64,000 nt of DNA from Carettochelys insculpta (Eukaryota; Chordata; Testudines; Carettochelyidae). The notes beneath the pieces were generated by a model that did no database searches, was not told the origin of the DNA, and saw only the letters and a list, made by a program, of their open reading frames with translations. Shown here piece by piece: positions 1 through 11,499 of this stretch; the first letter of the stretch is position 1, and the number at the start of each line of letters is the position of its first letter. Location: contig NC_134146.1 of the NCBI RefSeq assembly GCF_033958435.1, positions 25,070,501-25,134,500 on the forward strand, in the 5' to 3' direction. The translations under genes were made by a program, and so were the position numbers.

Positions 1-879
1 ATTGCCATCAGTTACCTTCTAACTGGTTCAATTGTACCACAGAGATTGTAGCTGCTCTATCTAAGGAAATGAATCTAAATGGCTTTCACATGCTAGCCCC
101 TCCCCCCAATCACCTGGGGTAGTTTCAACCAATCATAGCATCGGAATGAATTATAGGAGACCATATACAACTCGAAAGTCACAAGAGCAATACAAACATT
201 TGTCACAGCATTTTTGCAGCCTTCACAGCAGCCAAATAAAAACGAAACTGCATTTCAAATGTTTGTAATGTCATAAAACTCTTCTAGGTTCATGACATTT
301 CATTAACTCCAATTACAATTAAAAACATAGTTACTCACCCATATTCACCCGGTCCTAGTCAGGAGCAAGCACTTGAGGAAGGTGAGGAGCAGCATCAAGA
401 AGGGTCAATACAACGGCAGGGTCAGGTGGGCAGCGTTGTTCCCCAACCTCTGCTAAAAAAGGAAGGGAGCAGCTCTTCACAGCAGTTCTCCATCCTTCTT
501 AGCTGGTGCAGTAAGAGCTCCCTCTCCTGTTTCAGCCTACTTTAGTCACAGGACAGCACATAAATACCTAGAGTGAAATCCTGGGTGCATAGACATCTGT
601 GCAACTTTTGCTACTTAACTCCATAAGGTCAGGATTGCAACGCTAGGGATAAGTTGGCCTCATAGGTGTTAATATAACTTTAGACTGGGCCATTATAAAT
701 TTTAGTGAATGTTTCCATTTCAATTATTAGCCAAGTTTGTTTTTAAATGATGTTTAAATAACCATTTCAATTCACACAGAGATGCAACAAGCAACAAAAC
801 TCTCATATCTGGCAGCCCCAGGACCAGGACCATATGAAAATATATGGAGAATAGAGAGGGATCGCTTGCCACCAGTTCT
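1..879. other. Unique AT-rich sequence, no feature recognised
   Basis: No convincing coding frame or known repeat is visible here. Short frames on either strand lack recognisable motifs. The stretch is treated as non-coding DNA. Confidence 0.5.
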
Positions 880-1225
880 CCCACAGTGGGGATGCACCAC
901 AGCAGCACTCCCCTTCCTGAAGCCCTCCGCAGCCTGGTCCCAGGAGTGCTGCCTCTTCCCACGCAGCCCACTCTGAACTCCCTGCCAGGAATCAGCAGCT
1001 CAAGCCCTGGCTCATGCTGACATGCAGGTGCAGGCACTGGCTCCCCATGCTCCGGCCACCCATCCTGTCACCCTCTTGCAGGGGTTCAGCAGCTCACAGA
1101 AGCTCAGGCCTTGGCCTGTGATGCCTCACAGATGTGGCAGGTGGGGAGGGAGCTGGCTCCCTGTGCTCCAGCCACCTGTCCTGCCACCCTCTTGCTCAGA
1201 GTGGAAAGGGATCCCTTTGCCACCT
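880..1225. repeat. GC-rich degenerate tandem duplication (unit about 115 bp)
   Basis: A block around 1034-1080 (CTGGCTCCC, GCTCC.GCCACC, CACCCTCTTGC) recurs around 1149-1195 with scattered differences. The linking sequence, CAGCAGCTCA followed by GCAGGTG, also occurs twice. This looks like an old two-copy tandem duplication in a locally GC-rich patch. Several short overlapping frames on both strands come from this composition and are not taken as genes. Whether it is a longer minisatellite remnant cannot be settled by eye. Confidence 0.45.
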
Positions 1226-1714
1226 GCAAGCAACACAGCCATCTGGAAGAAGAAATGTCATCACTGGAACAGTGCCTGCTGTCAGTGCCAGTTATTTGAG
1301 AGTACCAGTTGATTGAATACCAGTGGAAACAATGTTTACTGTCCCTCTTATTTCTCCTGGATGTCACTTGCATCTCAGTGGTGGGTGAAATGTTCCCTCC
1401 CTACATATTGCGTATCAGCAAATTATGTTTCTAGAATGTTTTGGGATGCTTCAGAATCACTGGATAAGTCTTAGTTTACTAATAATGAAAGCAATAGTGT
1501 TTTTCATGCTTACAAGATGAATTCACACTTAAATTTGCTATGGAGATTCTCTTGGCTTCAATTGGAATTGTTTTAATTTAAACATATTTTTATTTGACTG
1601 AAATATTTTATGGCTCATCTCCTTTACACTTTCATTTTTGCGCAGGGAGAATAGCTTTTTTTTCTGGCACTCATTAGCAAGCATTCTATTTCAAGCAAAG
1701 AAGCAGGTTTTTCA

Positions 1715-1824
1715 GGGCATAACCCAAGGTTCCTACTCTTGGCCAGATTGTTATTGGCAGCTCAGTTTTTAGGGGCATAACCTAAGGTTTTTACTCCTGG
1801 CCAGATTGTGATTGGCAGCTCAAT
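1715..1824. repeat. Two-copy tandem repeat, 58-bp unit
   Basis: The unit beginning GGGCATAACC at 1715 is repeated from 1773. Both copies carry TACTC.TGGCCAGATTG followed by ATTGGCAGCTCA, with few substitutions. A simple local duplication with no coding content. Confidence 0.8.
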
Positions 1825-1904
1825 GAGATGTGCAGGGTGAGCACAACACATAACATCTGTACTCTGTCTTCCAAGGCCACCATCTCACCTTATATGTGAA
1901 GGTC

Positions 1905-2085
1905 TAGGGCCCAGCCACCTAATTAGTGGAGCTACACCTGCAAGCCACCAATTAGCTCTTCATTCTCTTATGTGTCACCCTCCCCCAGGGGTGCACCTTA
2001 GAGGGAACTATCCACAGCCCACTTTAATGGAGTTTGCAGATCACTGGTGGTCCCTGGACCACAGTTTGAAAACATGTGCTCTAGA
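1905..2085 (-). mobile_element. hAT-type DNA transposon end, fragment
   Basis: The segment around 2044-2075, GGTGGTCCCTGGACCACAG followed by TTTGAAAAC, is the reverse complement of the familiar vertebrate hAT (Charlie-like) terminus CTCAAACTGTGGTCC. Sequence just upstream (AATTAGTGG, GCTACACCTGCAAG) resembles the body of such non-autonomous elements. No opposite terminus was found, so this is a truncated copy. The family name is inference from motif memory. Confidence 0.4.
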
Positions 2086-2089
2086 ACCT

Positions 2090-4340
2090 ATATAATCCTT
2101 CTCCTTACTTTAGTACCCCACTGCTTTTATTTCCTCCATGTACTCCTTAGGACCTTCCCAATTCTTTCACCTTACTCCTTCAACCCTGTCCTTCATTCCA
2201 AGCTAAACACCTTGTACTGTGCTTACACTGCATCCTACACCTGGAGCAGCTCCTCTATCATCTTTCTTCTCTGTCAGTCCTATGGCTTCAGGAAATCACT
2301 CCTGACTTCTCATGCTTAGTAATACTCAGAACCAGGCATTCCAAGCAATTTGTAGAAAGAGAGTGCTGAGAGCCACTGACCCAAACTGTAAAGCCTGTAT
2401 GTAAGGAAAACCACTTCCACCCCCCCACCATACAACCCTCATCCTAACTTATGCTCAGATTCCCCCTACTCTAGAGAGTTGTCATATGCTTCATATTTCA
2501 TGTGTTTGTCTTCAGTAGATTTCAAGTTCTTTTCAACAGGAAATGTATCTTAGCTCTGTTCCATAAAGTGCTATGTAAATTTAGAATGCTACACAAATGG
2601 ATAATAAATAAATAATAGATTTCTGGGGTTATTTGTAAGAACTACTTTGTCATGGCAGCTCTTTCTCTGCCAGATGTTTTGGCATGTATAACACATATAT
2701 AGGGGACTGGTCTTCCTTCAGTGCAGGCACATGCAACTCCCATTAGCAATAATGGGAATTATGTGTGTGCATTGAGGGGCGACGTTAGTCCATAATGGCC
2801 ATTGTGTTCTCTGTGGTAGTTTTTCTATACAAGAACCCAAAGCATGCTAAAAATCTTTCCACCTACATTGTTTAGAAACGAAAAGTTACAGCAAAGCCCC
2901 TGAATTAAAACATACTTTTCATTAGCTGCAATCACAGGTGCTAATTCCCTCCAATTTGATATATCCTTATTAAAAAACAACAAAAAATCTTCAAAATAAA
3001 GTAATTAAGAATAAAAAGTTACTAGATTGGTGAGATTTCTTTAAAAAAATCAGTCTATTTTAATTAACCACCTCTTGCTGCTATAAATATCTTTGTATGG
3101 TTATATGCATCCTTACAAAATACTAAACTTCGTTTCACTATCAATTTCATGATTCATCTGAAGAAGTTCATTATCTGTTAAATTGAAGGCAAGCCTCCCA
3201 CAGAGGAATGCTATCTAAAGATGGATGCGTTTGTGTGTAGAAGGATAGCCTTTCTTAGCTATTTATCAAAAGGAGCATTCATAGACTAGTTACTATACTT
3301 CACTATTTTGTAAATATGGAGTACAAGTACTGCATACTGTTGCATGACAGTGGTTTCTTTTCTGTCTTCATGTTATAACAGAGTAATACAGATTCAGTTG
3401 AAACATTCAAAGTTATGCTGCTAGCAATGTTGCCATCTGGTTTTAATGAATATCTGGGGTCCATTTTTCAGTTAAGCTTTTCTTATTGTGTTTCTGTGTT
3501 GCTTTTTTCCAAGCTATCTGCATAATTGCTTAAAGATTTTACTGCAAAATTAATATCCTTGCTGTGAATGAGGGAGAAGGGCAAAATCCAGGATGACAAA
3601 GGCTGAAATGAGGTGAAAGGCAAATTCAATTTTTCCTTGCACCATAGAAACCTCGTCAGAACTAGCTTTATCTAGTAATCCACATTTAAACTTTAACCTG
3701 TAGGGGGGCTCTTTGTGTTAGTTAATGTAAGCATAAAAAGAGTCTGCACCACTAATCAGATTAATCATATTTTGTGAGACTCAAAAGCTTCATTAAAAGG
3801 ATCTAGTTTCTAAGCTACACATTTCAGAAAGGAGAGGGAAAAAGTTTACGATGAAAAGGAAAAAAGTATCACTCAAATTCACAAAGATACAGAATAGGTA
3901 CCTTAATGGAGCCAAGGCAAACAGAGTTACACCACTAAACTTTACAAACTACGTCCTAACTATGCAAAAAAACATACAGTCAGGACATTTACTATTCTAT
4001 CATTCTTTCCCTTTATTTACAAGGATTTATATGAGGCACAAAGCACAAGGGAGGCTTTTCATTAACTTTTAAGCTATGCAGACAGGTCTTCATTGTTCTC
4101 TACCCGCCTGGGGATATAGGAGACTAGAAGATAGCATGCAAGGAACCTTCTTCCTTTAGCACCTTTATGAAAGGACTGAGTACTACTGAAGTCCTTGCAC
4201 ACTCCAAACACATCAGGGACAGTGAGGATGGGATGGGGGTCTTGTTGGCCCCTCTCCCATCCGAAGCAGAGTTGACATAGACTAGTGGAAACGTGCACTA
4301 CATTGTTTTCCAGGGCGGCACAGTGGTCATAGTTTTCTGC
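2090..4340. other. Unique AT-rich sequence, no feature recognised
   Basis: Long AT-rich non-coding stretch with short A/T runs and no coherent reading frame. A 73-residue frame at 3851-4072 is lysine-rich, has no motif and is not supported. No repeat family was recognised. Confidence 0.5.
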
Positions 4341-4347
4341 ACTCTTT

Positions 4348-4787
4348 GGCTATGTCTAGATTAGGGTGATTTGTCGACAGATGTTTTCAGGAGATATCTT
4401 TGGATAAAACTTCTGTCAACAGATCGCAGCCAAATTGCCAAGCGGATTGCAAGCATGAGCCACTCTGTCAATAGAGAGCAGCCAGACTGCCCGGCCACTC
4501 TATTGGCTGAATGGCCAACTGGAAGCACAGCAGACAGGGCTGCCTGGCATCCTGGAAACCCTGTCTGTTGACAGAGGGCCCCCTGGAACATCCAGACCAG
4601 GCTTCTGTCCACAGATCTCTGTCAACAGGTGTTATGCCTCGTGGGGAGTGCGATAAGACTGTTGACAAAAGTACTGCATTCTGTGGATTTACTATAGACA
4701 GAAAGCCTCGGGAATCTGGACATTCCCTGGGTTTTGTCAGCAAAAATGCCAGTTGTGCTGACAAAACCCTCTAGTGTAGACATAGCC
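4348..4787. mobile_element. MITE group A, copy 1
   Basis: Palindromic non-autonomous DNA transposon. It begins GGCTATGTCTAGATTAGG and ends CTCTAGTGTAGACATAGCC. Inside are many GTCAACAGA / TGTCGACAG motifs in both orientations, shared with the copies at 10839, 46577 and 51063. The flanking 3-mers are TTT and CTT, so one base of the presumed duplication differs. All frames inside it (up to 98 residues) are shadows of repeat sequence. It encodes nothing. Confidence 0.8.
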
Positions 4788-5255
4788 CTTGTGTTCTTGT
4801 GCTTCCATTGGAGCAGTGTCTTAAAATTAGTTGATGCCTTAAACAGAATGTGCCTACTGAACCTCACAAAGAGGGATAAAAGTTACTTAAACTTTCTTAC
4901 AAGTACTGTCCTATTGGAAGCTAGGTCTCCCCCTGTTCTTTCAATAGCTCCCTGCTGGCTTTGTTGCAGTTCAGCCAGCCCTTGCCAGAGCTGTGCACCA
5001 GGGTGCACTCACTAATTTTCACATCGCCTCACAATAAATAGTGAAATACCCCAAATTAAGCTCATCCAGTCCAAATTCTACTCTCACTTTCCCAGGGATA
5101 AATCAGGCATACATACACAGACTTCAGTGGAATTATTCCTACTTTACACGGGTGCAACTAGCAGCAAAATTTCAGTCTTCCACTGAATTAATAAGCAGGA
5201 GACTCCATGAATTAATTTTACTAATACTTGCACATGTACCTGTACAGGCAATAGT

Positions 5256-5291
5256 GTGTGTGTATGCGTGCGCGCACACACACGCACACAA
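5256..5291. repeat. Mixed TG/CG/CA dinucleotide tract
   Basis: Alternating purine-pyrimidine run passing from TGTGTG through GCGTGCGCGC to CACACA, a simple repeat with Z-DNA potential. The sequence on either side (4788-5370) shows no gene. Confidence 0.75.
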
Positions 5292-5370
5292 AATTAGGGG
5301 TCATTTGAAAATTTCACCTTGAATGACTACATTAATAACATGCAACTATATCAACAAATGAGAGCTTTGA

Positions 5371-5635
5371 ATTAGAGAGGCAAGTTTCCCTGGTGGAAGG
5401 AACAACTTTTAAGCTTCGAGGAGGTTCTTCCAGTCTGGGGAAGTAACCAGAATGCCCAAGGTACACACAATGTTGGATGGACTGTTAAGGATAAGGGGTT
5501 CATGCACTTAACACCTCTTCAGTTGTAGTACAATGGATGAGGGCAGCAAGATGTGCAAATTGTTGTAATTAGCCATGAAACCAGTAACTCTGGTAAATCC
5601 ATGACTTTTAGCGTGCAACAGAGGCGTACATTTAG
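5371..5635 (-). mobile_element. Penelope-like element (PLE) 3' fragment, antisense
   Basis: Read on the minus strand this is a decayed copy of the same 3' region seen at 60365 and 27236. Matching landmarks are the frame around AAGCTTCGAGGAGGTTCTTC and AGTCTGGGGAAGTAACC, then GACTGTTAAG, then TTGTTGTAATTAGCCATGAA and ATCCATGACTTTTAG. In the better copy these are followed by PLE coding remnants. Here it is 5'-truncated and runs into the Harbinger element. The family link rests on similarity between copies plus recall of amniote PLEs. Confidence 0.5.
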
Positions 5636-6019
5636 GTTCATTTGGGGTCTAGCTACCCCAACAAGTTTTGTTGAGGAAACTAACATCGCCATGCAGAAAT
5701 TGACAATGTCAGAGTCACTGGTGCATGTTCACACTTGCCACCCCTGTAGACTAATCACGTTCATGTGGGCATGTCTCCCTTTGACAGTGGAGCAATGCAC
5801 CAGAGAAATGTATCCCACAGTGTCTGGTGACACAATCCATTGTGGGCTGGCACAGCATAGCCTGGGGCATATTGGGACTGTGATATAATTCATGGCAAAT
5901 CATCTTGGAATTACTGACAGAAGACAACTCAAAGGAGCCTGGACAGTTACAACCTGTCATTGCTTTTGGCAGTCAAAGAGCAGGTGTACAGGGTAGTCAG
6001 TCACTTTTGGACTTGGGAA

Positions 6020-6960
6020 AACAGAACTGATTGTTGGGATTGCATCAGCATGTGGGGGGTAGGATGAAGATCAGTGGCTACAAAACTTTAGGATGCAAGG
6101 ACCCCAGACTGAGATCTGCCCTCTCAGTCGAGAAGTGTTTTGCAATTGCTCTGTGGAAGCTGGTAACTTCCAATTGCCAGTGGTCAGTTGTAAATCCGTT
6201 TGGAGAGGAGAATCAACCATTGGAGCTGTGCTGCTGCAAGTGTGCAGGGCAATAAATCACATTCTGCAACAGATGACTATGACTGGAAAATGTGAATGAC
6301 ATAGTGGCTGGCTTTGCAGACACAGGATTTCCCAGTTTGGGAGGGAGGCAATAGATGGCAAGTATATTTCCATTTTTGCACCAGTCCACCTTGCCAGTGA
6401 GCACATCAACAGGAAAGGGGTACTTCTCAATGGTGCTGCAGGCACTTGTGGATCACCATGGGCATTTCACAGACATCAACACGGGATCGTCTGGAAAAGT
6501 ATATGACACCCAAATCTTCAGGAACACTGGGCTGTAGCCAAAGCTGCAGGCATGGACTGCCTTTCCAAACCACAAGATTCCAATGGGAGAGGGACTGATC
6601 CTGGGAGACCCTGTGTACTTTTTACAACCCTGGCTTATGAAACTGCTGGGGACTCTTGGACATCAGTAAATAGCATTTTTACAAGCTATCTACATGCCAC
6701 GTGGTGATTGAAGGAACCTTTGGGAGATTAAAGGCGAGATGATGATGTGTCTATGGCAGGCTCAACTTCACTGAGGACTATATTCCTGTGGTTATCACTG
6801 TACATTGCACTTCACATAATTTGTGTGAATCTAAGGTTAAATTATTTGCTCAGGGATGGAGCACTGAGGCACAGTGCTTGGCTGCAGAGTTTGAGCAGCC
6901 AGAGTAACCAGAGGAGCTCAAAGGGCTGCTGTTAGCTTCAAAAAGGCTTTGAGGATGCAC
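6020..6960 (+). pseudogene. PIF/Harbinger (HARBI1-like) transposase relic
   Basis: A DDE-superfamily transposase of the DDE_Tnp_4 type, broken across several frames. Recognisable blocks in order are: RLRSALSVEK (about 6108-6137); STIGAVLLQVCRAINHIL (6215-6268); AIDG and an HLASEHINRKG region (6350-6420); GYFSMVLQALVDHHGHFTDI followed by IFRNTGL (6418-6537); GEGLILGDPVYFLQPWLMK (6588-6645); FGRLKARW and NFTEDYIPVVITVHCT (6720-6820); HNLCES (about 6817-6834). The conserved aspartate of the GDP/GDA block and the HNL motif near the C-terminus are typical of the family. Stops and frameshifts fall throughout, so no product is expected. An AATAAA lies downstream near 7151. Confidence 0.75.
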
Positions 6961-7272
6961 TTAGAAAATGAAGAGGACTGACGTGAACCTCTCAGGCTGC
7001 AACCCCTCACACCAAATGTAGCACATAACCAGGAACATGCGTTTAAAGTCTGCACCTTGGATTGCAGTGATTGGTCTGTGAGATTATTGAACTATAAATG
7101 AAAGCATTGTACTGTACTTTATTCATCAGAAAACAGTGCAACAAAATACAATAAAGCAGCCTGACAGCTGGTAAGGGAGGTACTGGCAAAGAGGTACCTC
7201 ACAAATGTGCATAAGTCTAAGTATGTTAATCAAAATGGGGAAAGGAAGTTTAACACAGGGGAAAATGAGGAC

Positions 7273-8690
7273 TCAGAGCATGAAAAGGAATCTGAGGACA
7301 CGGGATGCAGGGGTCACAGAATTTTGAATTTGCTGCGGGGAGGAGGGGACCCATGTTGGCTCACTCTGTTGTTTGACTAAACACTTGAGGACCTTTGTCT
7401 TTTCCACAATCACCTTGGTCACATGTTCTGTGGCTTGCCTGGTGAAGGTCTGGTTATCCTTGTGGTTCTGAAGCTCTCTTTCCAAGCATTGTTCCTAATA
7501 TCCCCATTCACCCACCAATTGATTTAACACCCACAAACCATATCCAACTTGTTTCTTTTACGCTGCTTCCATATTCATTACACCGTCTCTGATGCACTCT
7601 GTGGCAGGGCTATCAAGGTATCAGGTGTTCAGCATAATGCACAGAAAGGAATCTGTTAATACCAAGTCCTACATTGTAATATTTCACTTACAAACCAGGT
7701 TTGCAACATTCCCACTCACTTTTGGTGCTATCCCTTGCAAGGAATACACTTTGGTAAGCACCATAGTTATGGCGAGTTAGAGGGTGGGAAGGCTGGTGCT
7801 TGTGCATACAGACAAAAGAAATTCCAGCAGGGGCTAGAAAAAGTCCATTGCAGGAACACAGCTCTAATAATGTCATACTTCTGCACAGGTAAGTATCTTC
7901 TTGGCAGACATCTCCTGTTCAGGGTAAGCAAGAAAACCAGGGCACAACTTCTCCTGCTTGTGGCTTTTGCTCTGCTCCATATGCAACCCACCTGTGTTCC
8001 ACTTTGGCTCCTGCCCAAGTGATTGCTGACTTGTACTGGATTGTGTCCTGCAGTGTGGGAGGGAACAAGTCTGCAATGTCAAGGACCCTGCAGCAGAAAA
8101 TTAACAAGTAAATCAGGAAAAGTTCGGATAGCCGCTCCCTCTGCAGGATTCTATTGAGAACAAAGCAAGCATCAATACACTGCTTAGCTATATCAATTAG
8201 CGAGGCAGGGCAACATCAAGCTGACAAAAACACGGCCAGCCTCCCATTTTTCTATGACCTCAGCCCTGCCCTCCATAATCCACAAACACCTACCCTGCAT
8301 CTCATCCCCTGCTTTCTGGTCCATCAGCAGTGGAGAACTGTTCCTGGCTTCCAGACACACTTGGTGACCCCAAAGGGAGCCCCTGTTCCTTGTCTATCTC
8401 AACCTTTTCATCCACTATTTTAGCCCCAAGTTAGGTCCTTTGTGCACTGCCTCCACTTGCTCTGAAGTGTGCCTGGGGCTCTTGGTGGTGGTGATGGAGT
8501 CACACACAAAGGATAGTGTCCAGCTCTTTATAGAAATGGCAAGTCTTCCATGAAGTACTAGAGTGTTGGTCCATTTCATAGGCCTTAAGATAGGCTTGTC
8601 TGAGTTATTTAATCTTTATTCCTCACTGCACTGAGACCTGCTCATACTTCTTTTCACACAAGGATCGAAAAATGCCCCTCCGTGGCAGTT
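7273..8690 (-). pseudogene. Harbinger-associated Myb/SANT-like protein relic
   Basis: On the minus strand, about 8625-8440 reads as fragments resembling the trihelix-type Myb/SANT domain partner of Harbinger transposases. It includes LRQAYLKAYEMDQHS, then CHFYKELDTILC, then TPSPPPRAPGT. Downstream, 7560-7273 gives a YGLWVLNQLVGEWG block and a charged helix with MERELQNHKDNQTFTRQATE and VLKCLVKQQSEP, matching the coiled C-terminal part of such proteins. The pieces are separated by stops and an unrecognised stretch (7620-8130). The convergent placement against the transposase supports the call. The family assignment is by recalled pattern. Confidence 0.55.
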
Positions 8691-8963
8691 CAAGCAGGGG
8701 AGCATTTGGTGTGATGGCCAGCCACTGCAAGCTGACCTAGCCCACAGGTACCTGGGCACCTGGCTGCATGGCAGTGGAGTTCAAACTGCTGACCACAGCG
8801 CTGACTGGGAATTATGGGCCATTTCCTGGAGGCCAGAAACAGTAACGTAATATCTCAGAGTGTCGCTACTGAACATTTGTTGAAAGCAAAGGGAAGGGGA
8901 AAGCAAAAATGCCTTGTGAAGCTGAAAGCTTTTGTGAATGAAAATGGCCATTTTCACTCTCAT

Positions 8964-9388
8964 GGGCTATGTCTACACTAGCCCCAAATTTCAAAATGGC
9001 CATTTCGAAGTTTACTAATGAAGCGCTGAAATACATATTTAGCTCCTCATTAGCATGCAAACAGCCGCAGCACTTTGAAATTGATGTAGCTCGCCGCCGC
9101 GCAGCTCATCCCAACGGGGCTCCTTTTCGAAAGGACCCCGGCTACTTCGAAGTCCCCTTATTCCCATGAGCAGATAGGAATAAGGGGACTTCGAAGTAGC
9201 TGGAGTCCTTTCAAAAAGGAGGCCCACTGGGACGAGCTGCGCGGCGGCGAGCTGCATCAATTTCGAAGTGCCACGGCCGCCCGCATGCTAATGAGGCGCT
9301 GAATATGTATTTCAGCGCTTCATTAATAAACTTCGAAATGGCCATTTGCATGGCCATTTCGAAGTTTTTGGCTAGTGTAGACACGGCC
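8964..9388. mobile_element. MITE group B, copy 1
   Basis: Near-perfect palindromic element. It begins GGGCTATGTCTACACTAGCC and ends GGCTAGTGTAGACACGGCC. ATG lies on each side when the start is set at the second G (8965), a 3-bp target duplication. Arms carry AAATGGCCATTTCGAAG, CTAATGAAGCGCTGAAAT and CGCCGCCGCGCAGCTC, with CpG-rich inner arms that are still well paired. It has no coding capacity. Related copies are at 33556 and, more distantly, 18768. Confidence 0.85.
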
Positions 9389-9399
9389 ATGCAGTTTTG

Positions 9400-10372
9400 T
9401 CACCAAAGGCACTTTTCCTCCAAAAAACTTGCCAGTGTTGACAAAGCTTTACTTTTCAAATTGGAAATTAAAATACATTTAGTTTAAGAATTTTGTGGGT
9501 TCAAATGCTGTTTGTTAACTCATACAAAATGCTACATGCATTCAACAACTCATAAACTTCATTCTAATAGTGTACAAAAATATTGCAAAGGTTTGGATTT
9601 TTTTACTAGCTCAAATCTCAGCATAGGTTCAATAAGGTCAATGAACTTTTCATGGAATTTGTAACAGATTTGGAAGGAACCTATGCCATTTTGTTTCACC
9701 CCAGGACTATGAGACTCTACTGTTTCAGGATGAAGCAACATACATATGTACGTTTAATTCTGTTTTGCTTTCAGCTTTTGGATTCTTTAATGTCAAACAA
9801 AACTTGGGTCTGTGAAGCCTATACAAACTGAATCCACAGGAAAATGTCACATCCACTCATAAGCTATGGTAAGACCACTGAATGTCACCTGACTTTGCTC
9901 ATTGCTGCATGTTCTGTTTTTCCTTCTCAGACAAGCTGTTTAAAAACATTAATAATTTATGTGAGTGCAAAACCTTTGAAACATAATGCAGACTTTTGTG
10001 CATAGGCTTGGGCTAATCTCCAAGGAAATTTACAAGTATTATTCCCATAAATGTTATAGTACCATACAGGGAATAATCAAAATAATGGAATGCAAAACTT
10101 ATTACCATCAAAACAAAGCCTTAATCAGAACTTTTAGAAGCTCAGATAACCCAGTAACTTGACAAAGTTCCCATTTCCCAAGAAGAAATTGCTCCTGCTT
10201 CTATATTTTACAAATCCTGCAGAACATTCATACTCAGATCCCAGTGGTTCAGGAGCTAAATTAGAAATCATCATTACCCAATAAAGCTATAGTAGTGTGA
10301 ACTCACTGTTTCATTTATTACATGCACACATGCACAAACACAAGTACATTTTTTTCCTCAAAGCAAAATGAC
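9400..10372. other. Unique sequence, no feature recognised
   Basis: AT-rich non-coding DNA. No frame with motif content and no repeat family recognised by eye. Confidence 0.5.
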
Positions 10373-10375
10373 TAA

Positions 10376-10784
10376 GGGTTTGTCTACACAGCAAAGTTAT
10401 TTCAAAATAAGGGCCACCATTTCAAAATAACTTTGCGATCATCTACACAATGCAAATGCTACCTTGAAATCATTTGGAGATAGCAGTTATTTTATTTCAA
10501 AATTGGTGAACCTCATTCCACTAGGAATAGCACCTATTTTAAAACAGATATTTCAAAATAGGGGCTGTGTAGTCAGGGAATAGGGGCTACTTTGAAATAA
10601 GCTATTCCAGAACAAAGCTGCCATGTAGAGATAGTATAAAATAGGCTGTATTGTGTTTGAAGACACTATATGCTTATTTTGAGGCTTCCCTGTAGTGTAG
10701 ACACATTACTCTGGAATAGCCTATTTTGGAATAACAACTCCGGAATAAGCTATTCTGAAATAACTCTGTAGTATAGACATACCC
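10376..10784. mobile_element. MITE group C, copy 1
   Basis: Begins GGGTTTGTCTACACAGCAAA and ends TCTGTAGTATAGACATACCC, flanked on both sides by TAA, the classic Harbinger 3-bp target. The interior is built of TATTTCAAAATA / ATAACTTTG motifs in both orientations, as in the copy at 34358. No coding capacity. Confidence 0.85.
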
Positions 10785-10838
10785 TAAAGTTAGTAATACA
10801 GTAGAAATATCCTGTTTGAATAATAATTAAATCACACA

Positions 10839-11281
10839 GGCTACATCTAGACTACAGTTATCTGTTGACAGAAGTTACTGTCAGAAGAGATCTTAGAGAA
10901 AAACTTCTGTCAACAGATCACATCCACACACAAAAGCAGATTGAAAGAGAAATCCACTCTGTCAACAGAGAGCAGCCAGACTGCCCAGATGCTCTCTCGA
11001 CAGAACAGCCAACTGGAAGCTCAGCAAACAGGGCTGCCTGGTGAACCAGAAGCCCTGTCTGCCAGCAGAGGATTTCCCAGAGTGTCTACGTGGCTTTTTT
11101 GTTAACAGAGACTGTCGCCAAAGGTGTTATTCCTCATCACAAGAGGCAGAATGCTGTCGGGGGAAGTGCTAAGTTTTTGTCAACAGACTGTCAACAAAAC
11201 CCATTTTGTGCATAGATGCTCTGTGAATTTGTTGGCAAAACCCTGGTTTTGTCAACAAAACTCTCTAGTGTAGACCTAGCC
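10839..11281. mobile_element. MITE group A, copy 2
   Basis: Begins GGCTACATCTAGACTACAG and ends CTCTAGTGTAGACCTAGCC, flanked by ACA on both sides. The inner AACTTCTGTCAACAGATCAC, CAGAGAGCAGCCAGACTGCC and GTCAACAAAACTC segments align with the copy at 4348. Non-coding. Confidence 0.85.
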
Positions 11282-11499
11282 ACAGTGTTTAAACATCCTG
11301 TGCTGGAAAGATCTGCAGGAAACTCCTTAAATAGCCACTAGTGGTTTCAGAGCCTCAGTCTGAGTATCACTGCTATAGATCCTCCCTTGGGATTCCTGCA
11401 ATGCTTCACATTGCTCCTTGGTAACAAGACCTCCAAGAATTTCTGTGTTGTTGACACTTTCAGTACATACACCTACTTCCTAAGTTCCATCTATATCCA

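Larger units (their letters stand above)
5640..8700. mobile_element. PIF/Harbinger DNA transposon, degenerate two-gene copy
   Basis: Two convergent gene relics sit here: a transposase on + (about 6020-6960) and a Myb/SANT-like protein on - (about 8690-7273). This pairing is the known architecture of autonomous PIF/Harbinger elements, in which the Myb-like partner helps the transposase enter the nucleus and bind DNA. Clear terminal inverted repeats were not found, so the limits are approximate. The right side stops before a separate MITE at 8964. Many stops and frame changes make it inactive. It may be related to the source of the MITEs around it, which show 3-bp target duplications. Confidence 0.65.

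Noticed and set aside
4348..11281. Repeated short words considered as a CRISPR-like or phage-type array
   Set aside because: The GTCAACAGA words are irregularly spaced, in both orientations and confined to MITEs. The setting is eukaryotic.
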